Source: Planctomycetota bacterium (GTDB lineage: Bacteria; Planctomycetota; Planctomycetia; Pirellulales; PLA5). From it: a stretch of 43,601 nt of DNA. The notes under the pieces are model-generated. The model saw nothing but the letters and a program-made list of their open reading frames with translations, was not told the origin of the DNA and searched no databases. The DNA lies in NCBI GenBank assembly GCA_003576845.1, contig QEVJ01000034.1, forward strand, positions 1 to 43,601, written 5' to 3'. The position numbers and the translations under genes were made by a program. Of this stretch, positions 31,853-43,601 are shown piece after piece. The first letter of the stretch is position 1. Each line of letters starts with the position of its first letter.

Positions 31853-32003
31853 GGGCTTGTTCGGCGACCCCACCTGAGGTTGAAATTGCCCGCGGCAGTA
31901 TCGTGCGAGGCTCAGCTACCGTTCTATGATAGCCCGCGCAACAAGGCACGTCACCCGCAAAGCGCGGGGACGCACGGCCGGTGCCGGCCGGTAGGAAACC
32001 CGC

Positions 32004-32552
32004 TCAGCGGCGATAGACGCTCGCCGGCGCCGCGGCTGTCGATTCCCTGCGCTCGCCCAGCGCTTCGATTTGGGAAAGTACCTGCGCGATGGCGTTGGTC
32101 GCGACGGGATCGGCCGCCTCGAACGGGCGCTCGACGCCTGCCACGCGGCAGTGGAACGAGAAGTTGGCCGCCGAATGCGGGGCGCTTTCGAGGCGGTAGT
32201 ACGTCGCGCCGAGTTCCTGCAATCGCGCGAGTTGGCGCGTCATCAAGTCCGGCGCCGCGGTGATGGCGGGAGTTGCTGCGAGCGGTTCAGCCGCCGTCAC
32301 GTTCCGGATAGTCGCCGTCGGCGGGTTCGGAGCAGAATTCACGACGCTGGGATTCTTGGCCACCGCGTGAGTGCCTCTCGATGGGCGATCGCGCTCGGAC
32401 GCTTGTCGCGGACCCCTTGCCGTCGGCGTCGCCGCTTCGCGCACGGCGGAGGGCCGTTCGCCGGAGACGCCCACGAGCGCGACCGCCGGCACGCCCACGA
32501 GGCAAGCAAGCGTTACGACGCCCCGCAGCAACAGAATCGACTCGTTTGACAT
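32004..32552 (-). CDS. Hypothetical secreted or membrane-anchored planctomycete protein
   Basis: The 182-residue product starts at ATG 32552, followed by a hydrophobic stretch (GVVTLACLVGVPAVALVGV) that is a signal or anchor helix. A low-complexity Ala/Pro/Thr/Arg linker spans about 35-105. The C-terminal part, MTRQLARLQELGATYYRLES, then FHCRVAGVERPFEAADPVA and AIAQVLSQIEAL, resembles short uncharacterised planctomycete proteins. Function unknown. It has no strong ribosome site, and the gap of 154 bases to the upstream DUF1844 gene is unremarkable. Confidence 0.65.
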   Translation of the reverse strand: MSNESILLLRGVVTLACLVGVPAVALVGVSGERPSAVREAATPTARGPRQASERDRPSRGTHAVAKNPSVVNSAPNPPTATIRNVTAAEPLAATPAITAAPDLMTRQLARLQELGATYYRLESAPHSAANFSFHCRVAGVERPFEAADPVATNAIAQVLSQIEALGERRESTAAAPASVYRR

Positions 32553-32706
32553 GACGGCAACGCTAGCAGCGCAGGCTACCCAATACGCAGGGCGCAATAG
32601 CGGCGCTTCGTTCGCCGCCAGCCGAATAATAGTGCGACGGAGCGAATTCGGGCAAGGCGAGAATGGACCTGCCCGAGTACCCGAGCACCCCTTTTCGCCC
32701 TCCTGC

Positions 32707-33123
32707 CTACGCTGGCCGATTGATCGAAACGAAAGCCATGCGAAGCTGATACAGCGCATCGTCGAACATGGCCGTTTCTTCCGCGGTGCGATTGCCGGCG
32801 GTCTTGGCTTCCAGCATGGCGATCGTGTCGATCAGGTACTTCGCATACGCGGGTTCGGCGGGCAGCGGCTGGCCGTCGGGTCCCGCCAACAGGCCCATCG
32901 CCCCCATCGCCTGCGTCGCGAGGCTGATGACGAGCGAAGCCAGCGACGGCGGCGGCATTTCGCCCCCGTGGGCAGATTCACCGGCCGCGGCTTCACCCGT
33001 CGGCGCCGCCGTCTCCGCGGGCTTCGGCGTTGCCGCTTGCTTGGCGGCTTCCTTCTCCGCCTGAACTTGCGACTTCCAGTCTTCGTCGATGAAGAGCTTA
33101 GATTTGCTGGGTTCGTCGGGCAT
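32707..33123 (-). CDS. DUF1844 family protein
   Basis: The 138-residue cytoplasmic protein begins MPDEPSKSKLFIDEDWKSQV at ATG 33123. An Ala/Lys/Glu-rich helix (VQAEKEAAKQAATPKP) and a linker precede the domain. The DUF1844 core follows: PPPSLASLVISLATQAMGAM, then AKYLIDTIAMLEAKTAGN and ETAMFDDALYQLRMAFVSI. Family function is unknown. The in-frame upstream extension to 33201 is Arg-rich and not family-like. Confidence 0.85.
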   Translation of the reverse strand: MPDEPSKSKLFIDEDWKSQVQAEKEAAKQAATPKPAETAAPTGEAAAGESAHGGEMPPPSLASLVISLATQAMGAMGLLAGPDGQPLPAEPAYAKYLIDTIAMLEAKTAGNRTAEETAMFDDALYQLRMAFVSINRPA

Positions 33124-33267
33124 GGCAGTCTTTCGCGAAACGAAGCGGGAGCGAAACGCTGGTAGACGTCCACGATACAGCGCTGCCGGCAGGGCTTGCA
33201 ATCCGAACGATCGTCTACACAGACCACATCGCCGGCTCTACCGCGGGGAGATACCGCTTTGCCGAAG

Positions 33268-34812
33268 TCAAGACGTGCGCGGCTCGGCGCCGAGAATCTC
33301 GAAATCGTACAGCCACGCAATCTCATCGACGTTCCGCTCGCCGAGCCGGTCGAGCCGCTGCCACAAGCCGTCCGCATCGCGGACGCCAAGCGACGCCAAC
33401 CGGCGAAACTTGTGCGAAAGCAATCCGCCGAGGTCGTGGCGCGTGTCCCGCGAATGACCCGCAGGGTACATGACCAGCCCGCTTGACAGCCGGCCCAGTG
33501 TCGCGTGCTCGACGTCAAGGCTCGTCGGGATTCCGTCGGGGTACTTGGCATCGTATTCCGCCCCGCCGTGCCGAAAGTCGATCTTGGCCATCAACTCGCG
33601 CGTCAGCGGATCGGCAAGCGCCGCGTCGTCGTAGTCTTCCGGCATCAACATCAACTCGCCCCAACCGACTTGTTTCGTCCGCAGCGCTTTGGCCAGCAGC
33701 CGGCCGACGATGTACACCATCGAATGGTCGGCGCTCTGCCGCGTTCGCGGATCGCGCTTGGCAGGGTCGCCGATGATACTGAAAGCCGGCTCGTAGATAG
33801 CAATGACGATCCGCGTAATGGCAGCCGGATCGTCGAGCAGCCGCGGATTGGCCGCGAGCAAGTCGATAAGTCCCGCGATCGCCCCGGCGGACTGATGCTC
33901 GTAGAGTCCGAGCTTGAAGTGCATGCCCATCACGGCAAAATCGTCGCCCTCGGTCGCCAGGACCAGGTCGAAAGGGCTTTCATTGGGACGCGCCGGCTTC
34001 TCGTTGAGGCAGAACACAGCCTCGGGATTGCGAAACACGTCGGCCGGACCGACGAAGCCCCGCATCGCCCGCTGCGCGCTGAGGACGGCGACCTCGGCGG
34101 AGAGCGCGGCCGACGCACCCTTCGAGTCGGAAAGCTGGTGGCCCGCGCGGATCGCGCGATAGGGAATGTAGTGAGCGACGACCGTGCCGACGGCCGATTC
34201 GATCTGCTCCGCCGTCGCGCCGAGCATCGCCGCATAGACGACGGCCGACGCGATCGCGCCGTGAACGACGTGATCGATCTTGTACTTCCGCAAGGCGAAC
34301 ACTTCCGCCAGGCGGCCGCGGATTTCGTCCAGCAGAATCATCGCCCGGATCGTTTGCCGGCCGTCGCAACCGGCAAGCTGCGCCGCCGCGACGACGACGG
34401 GATAATAGTCGTTGTGGCCGAACTCGCCCGCCACGTGCCCGAGCGCCGGGTTGTAGCCGAAGTTCGTGCCGTTGGCGTCCCATTCGCGGACCGCGGCACA
34501 GTTGGCGACGACGGCCTTTTCCGGCCGGACCGACACCGTCGAGCCGAAGCACGTCGCCCTATGCCGCGGCGCAATCGACACGGGATCGACGACGTATTCC
34601 AACGCTTCCCGCCGCAACAGGGTGGGGGCATTGGTTCCCGCGGCAATCGCCGATACGCCGCACGCCACCGCGTCGGCGTGAAACAACTCGGTCCGGCGAA
34701 ACACCGCGTCGCTCGGCTCGCCGAGCCGACCCGCCAGGAAGTCGATCGCGAACCGGCCAAGGCCGAGAGCTTGATTCTCGTTGCGGGCGAGCGTCACAAA
34801 ACGGTTGGGCAT
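33268..34812 (-). CDS. MmgE/PrpD family protein (2-methylcitrate dehydratase-like)
   Basis: The 514-residue protein starts at ATG 34812; a TTG eight codons upstream is possible. The MmgE/PrpD pattern is seen in GRFAIDFLAGRLGEPSDAVF, the conserved NGTNFGYNPALGHVAGEFGH segment with NDYYPVVVAAAQLAG, and IDHVVHGAIASAVVYAAMLG. The C-terminal domain has PEAVFCLNEKPARPN, then MHFKLGLYEHQSAGAIAGLIDLL and GDPAKRDPRTRQSADHSMVY. Relatives dehydrate 2-methylcitrate or decarboxylate cis-aconitate. No methylcitrate synthase or lyase is nearby, so the substrate is open. It is divergent from the transglycosylase operon. Confidence 0.88.
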   Translation of the reverse strand: MPNRFVTLARNENQALGLGRFAIDFLAGRLGEPSDAVFRRTELFHADAVACGVSAIAAGTNAPTLLRREALEYVVDPVSIAPRHRATCFGSTVSVRPEKAVVANCAAVREWDANGTNFGYNPALGHVAGEFGHNDYYPVVVAAAQLAGCDGRQTIRAMILLDEIRGRLAEVFALRKYKIDHVVHGAIASAVVYAAMLGATAEQIESAVGTVVAHYIPYRAIRAGHQLSDSKGASAALSAEVAVLSAQRAMRGFVGPADVFRNPEAVFCLNEKPARPNESPFDLVLATEGDDFAVMGMHFKLGLYEHQSAGAIAGLIDLLAANPRLLDDPAAITRIVIAIYEPAFSIIGDPAKRDPRTRQSADHSMVYIVGRLLAKALRTKQVGWGELMLMPEDYDDAALADPLTRELMAKIDFRHGGAEYDAKYPDGIPTSLDVEHATLGRLSSGLVMYPAGHSRDTRHDLGGLLSHKFRRLASLGVRDADGLWQRLDRLGERNVDEIAWLYDFEILGAEPRTS

Positions 34813-34925
34813 GGTCGGGCGGCGGTTCGTGGCCAAGGGCGAAAAGCTGCCGAAAGATTATCGGAATCTCGCCGAAACGCCACAAGGGAACCGGTTTGGG
34901 TCCGCGCACGAACGCCGCGCGGCAA

Positions 34926-34954
34926 TTGTGGCGCGCCGCGATCGTTGGTAGTGT
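34926..34954 (+). promoter_or_regulatory. Candidate promoter for the transglycosylase-methyltransferase operon
   Basis: TTGTGG (34926-34931) and TAGTGT (34949-34954) are spaced by 17 bases. Transcription would begin near 34961, which favours the ATG at 34991 as start over the GTG at 34961. The match to consensus is moderate. Confidence 0.35.
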
Positions 34955-34990
34955 GAACGGGTGCGATACGGGTCATTTACGCGAAGGCGC

Positions 34991-36082
34991 ATGCCATTGG
35001 AAACCGGGGAATTCTCGCCGTCGACGTCCGCCGACGAAGGGTCGCAGCGCTGCGGACGGTTCATCGCCACGCCCCGCGGCCGCCGGCATCCGCTGCCGCT
35101 GTTTTTGCCGGTTTGCCAGCTCAACGCACCGTTCGTGCCCATGGACGTGCTGCGGGACGTGCACCGCGTCGACGGCGGGATTCTCAACGCGTACTTCCTC
35201 TACAAGCAGCGAGCGCTACGCGACCAGTTCGACGCCGGGCTGACGCTTCGCGAATACGCCGGGCTGGGCGACGGCCTGCTCGTTACCGACTCCGGGGCGT
35301 TTCAAGGCTTCGTCCGCAAGCTGTTCCTCGACAACCAAACGATCGTCGCCTTTCAGGAGCGAATCGGCACCGACGTTTCGTCGCCGCTCGACCTGGTCAC
35401 GCCGCCCGGCGACAAACGGTCCGTGGCCGAAGATAAGCTCGTCGCGACGAACAAACGCATCCGCGAGGCGTTGCCGCTCGTCGAAAACTCGCTGCTCGCC
35501 GGCGTGCAACAAGGCGGGCGGTTTCTCGACCTCCGCCGGCGCAGCACTGAAGAGCTGGCCGCGATGGGCGTCAAGTACCTCGCCATCGGCAGCCTCGTTC
35601 CCTTCTTCAATCGCAATCACGACCTGGCGTTCGTCGGCGAAGTCCTCCGCGACGCGCGCGCGATCGTCGGTCCCGACGTCCCGATGCACGTCTACGGGGC
35701 GGGCGATCCCGTCGAAATCCCGTTCTTCGTCGCCCTGGGCGCGGATATCTTCGACTCGTCGTCCTTCGGCCATTACGCGCGCAAACGGGCCTACATGACG
35801 CCCTATGGCGCCATCGACCGCGCCGCTGTGCTCGCGGCCGGCGAGTTTCGCTGTACCTGTCGTATATGCGAGAAGGTCAACGATTGGGACGCACTTTTCG
35901 GCGACGAACCGCGGCTTGCTGAGCATAACCTGTGGACGATTTGCGAAACGATTCGTAGCGTGCGCGCGGCACTCGCAGAGGACCGACTCGATGCGATGCT
36001 GGCCGAAATCGTCGAGCGGCACACGGCCTGGTTCCCGGACAGCGCGCTCGGCACGACGTGGGAGTCGCTCCATGACGGCTGA
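34991..36082 (+). CDS. Archaeosine-type tRNA-guanine transglycosylase homologue
   Basis: The 363-residue protein belongs to the TGT family, which replaces a guanine in RNA (or, in DpdA, in DNA) by a 7-deazaguanine base. Seen motifs: LLVTDSGAFQ with Asp100, IGTDVSSPLDLVTPP, GVQQGG (171-176), YLAIGSLVPF, and DIFDSSSFGHYARKRAYMT with the likely nucleophile Asp252. The zinc site is CTCRIC with Cys288, Cys290, Cys293 and His312, the last in EHNLWTICETIRSVRAAL. The FDSSSF...YARKRAYMT and EHNLW segments are closer to archaeal ArcTGT than to bacterial queuine TGT. It lacks the extra PUA-type domains of archaeal enzymes. It overlaps the next gene, an rRNA methyltransferase homologue, by 11 bases. Target and base are unknown. 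Confidence 0.82.
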   Translation: MPLETGEFSPSTSADEGSQRCGRFIATPRGRRHPLPLFLPVCQLNAPFVPMDVLRDVHRVDGGILNAYFLYKQRALRDQFDAGLTLREYAGLGDGLLVTDSGAFQGFVRKLFLDNQTIVAFQERIGTDVSSPLDLVTPPGDKRSVAEDKLVATNKRIREALPLVENSLLAGVQQGGRFLDLRRRSTEELAAMGVKYLAIGSLVPFFNRNHDLAFVGEVLRDARAIVGPDVPMHVYGAGDPVEIPFFVALGADIFDSSSFGHYARKRAYMTPYGAIDRAAVLAAGEFRCTCRICEKVNDWDALFGDEPRLAEHNLWTICETIRSVRAALAEDRLDAMLAEIVERHTAWFPDSALGTTWESLHDG

Positions 36083-37019
36083 GGTCCGGCAGGATGCAAC
36101 CAGCAGCGGGCGCGAGTGGTTGTGCGACCCGCGGTTCGCGCCGCTCTTCGACGAGCTGGTCGCCGCGGTCGTGAAACAGTATCGCGCGGATGTACCCGCG
36201 GCCCGCCGCTTGCTGGCCGAAGCGCTTGCCAACGCGCGGCTGGCGAAGCTGGTCGGCGAATCCGCATCGCCGGACGACATCCGGCGCACTCGCGTATACA
36301 AGGACGCAGCGGCGGCGGCGAAGCGGCACGTCTACCATGCCCTGCGGCGGTATCGCCCGAGCGAGGAAACCGATCAAGACGCCCTCATTGCTCGCCTGCG
36401 CAACGGCGGAACGAGCCTAGCACCGACAGAGTTGGCAGAAATCGTCGATCAGCTCGTCAATGCCCACGCCAGCACGCGCGAACGCAGATCGGATGCAGCC
36501 GCGTTCTACAAGTTCCTCGCGAATGCGCTCGACACGGCCACCAGCGTCCTCGATATCGGCTGCGGCGTGCAGCCGTTGCGGTTTCCGTTTGCGTCGCTCC
36601 CGTCGCTGCGACGTTACGTTGCCGCCGACTCGAACGGACCGTCGATCGACGCCGTGCAAGCGTTTGCCGCAGCCACGAACAACCGCGCCCTGCTTGCGAT
36701 TCGCGACGACCTCTGCAACGGGTGGCAGCCAATTATTTCGTGCCTCGAAAGCGAGGAGGACGAAACCTGCCCGTTCGACGCGGCGCTGATGCTTAAGTTA
36801 ATACCCGTCATCGCCCGGCAGTCGCGCGCTCTGCTTTCCACGCTCGCCGAAACGCCCGCCCGGCGATGGATCGTCACCGGCAGCACGACGAGCCTGGCGA
36901 AACGCACGTCGATTATTCGCCGCGAGCAAGGCGTGTTGCGGCGGTTCATCGCCGACGCGGGCCGGCAAATCCGCGCCGAGTTCCAATCTGGCGAGGAATT
37001 CGGATACATCGTCGAATAG
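36072..37019 (+). CDS. Rmt/FmrO-like 16S rRNA (guanine-N7)-methyltransferase homologue
   Basis: The 315-residue protein starts at ATG 36072 inside the end of the transglycosylase gene. The N-terminal 130 residues are helical (LLAEALANARLAKLVGES, VYKDAAAAAKRHVYHALRRY), as in the ribosome-recognition domain of Rmt enzymes. The SAM-binding motif is SVLDIGCGVQPLRFP (Asp161-Gly165). The motif FDAALMLKLIPVIARQS (about 235-251) corresponds to the conserved LLLKTLP block of the aminoglycoside-resistance family. RRWIVTGSTTSLAKRTS and EFQSGEEFGYIVE match the C-terminal strands. True Rmt enzymes methylate N7 of 16S G1405 and give high-level aminoglycoside resistance; this divergent member could instead have a housekeeping or new RNA target. 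The family call is by eye. Confidence 0.75.
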   Translation: MTAEVRQDATSSGREWLCDPRFAPLFDELVAAVVKQYRADVPAARRLLAEALANARLAKLVGESASPDDIRRTRVYKDAAAAAKRHVYHALRRYRPSEETDQDALIARLRNGGTSLAPTELAEIVDQLVNAHASTRERRSDAAAFYKFLANALDTATSVLDIGCGVQPLRFPFASLPSLRRYVAADSNGPSIDAVQAFAAATNNRALLAIRDDLCNGWQPIISCLESEEDETCPFDAALMLKLIPVIARQSRALLSTLAETPARRWIVTGSTTSLAKRTSIIRREQGVLRRFIADAGRQIRAEFQSGEEFGYIVE

Positions 37020-37050
37020 CGCCGCCGCAAGCCGCCCGGCGCGCGGGGGT

Positions 37051-37079
37051 TTGTATTTGCCCCGCCGAGTGCGTATCGT
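37051..37079 (+). promoter_or_regulatory. Candidate promoter for the PVC heme-binding protein gene
   Basis: TTGTAT (37051-37056) and TATCGT (37074-37079) are spaced by 17 bases, about 45 bases before the ATG at 37124 in a 104-base gap. The match is fair. Confidence 0.4.
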
Positions 37080-37123
37080 AGACGAGGCTCCCGGTCTATC
37101 GGGTTACGAACCCCTTCATACGA

Positions 37124-43601
<6,478 letters not shown>

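Noticed and set aside
34991-36082. Calling the transglycosylase DpdA of a 7-deazaguanine DNA modification cluster
   Set aside because: No other dpd gene (helicase, nuclease or kinase type) is nearby and the partner looks like an RNA methyltransferase, so only the broad TGT family is claimed.

Overview
The window looks like a chromosomal stretch of a GC-rich planctomycete, most likely from the Pirellulales part of the phylum (rank inferred). The markers are a PSCyt/DUF1549-DUF1553 cytochrome protein, a Pirellula/Verrucomicrobium-type heme-binding dehydrogenase-like protein, giant lamin-tail/CotH/dockerin secreted proteins with the planctomycetal FRIEPLEARQLLA N-terminal motif, and an ECF sigma factor overlapping a Ser/Thr kinase gene. 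No rRNA, tRNA or CRISPR array was seen.

Layout. 1-605: C-terminal end of a secreted dockerin protein. 785-3310 (-): TonB-dependent receptor. 3764-10927: giant lamin-tail/CotH/DNRLRE/dockerin protein with a good sigma70-like promoter. 11124-15671: two translationally coupled pairs in a row, zinc metallopeptidase + ATP-grasp ligase and ECF sigma factor + membrane Ser/Thr kinase. 15849-19560 (-): PSCyt/PSD1 cytochrome protein and an AAA+ ATPase. 19671-20363: HD phosphohydrolase. 20498-23131: an accessory patch of visibly lower GC with a ParA-like ATPase, a small SAP/Rho-N-like protein and an IS3-family insertion 67 bases upstream of the ParA start. 23255-28415: valS, a VIT1/CCC1-type transporter and a Bax inhibitor-1 family protein. 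28416-29027: repeat-filled spacer without genes. 29028-34812 (-): calcineurin-like phosphoesterase with a CBM9-like tail, a HEPN protein with a small partner, a secreted hypothetical, a DUF1844 protein and an MmgE/PrpD protein. 34991-37019: archaeosine-type tRNA-guanine transglycosylase overlapping an Rmt/FmrO-like 16S rRNA methyltransferase. 37124-40612: PVC heme-binding protein. 40684-43601: ligA overlapping comEC, which runs off the window.

How the genes work together. Several adjacent pairs overlap at an ATGA (12152, 13920, 42723) or by about ten bases (36072, 20917), so coupled translation is a recurrent device. The strongest candidate for an undescribed system is the base-exchange enzyme plus N7-guanine-type methyltransferase operon at 34991-37019. 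ParA + SAP-like (20498-21807), HEPN + partner (31069-31852) and metallopeptidase + ATP-grasp (11124-13183) are further two-gene modules with no clear established function.

Most intergenic gaps carry an inverted repeat, and two of them (635-657 and 3633-3655) share one design: 9-base arms around a CTYGT loop. These look like dispersed planctomycete extragenic palindromes rather than individual regulators. Function calls rest on motif recognition by eye; no database search was run.
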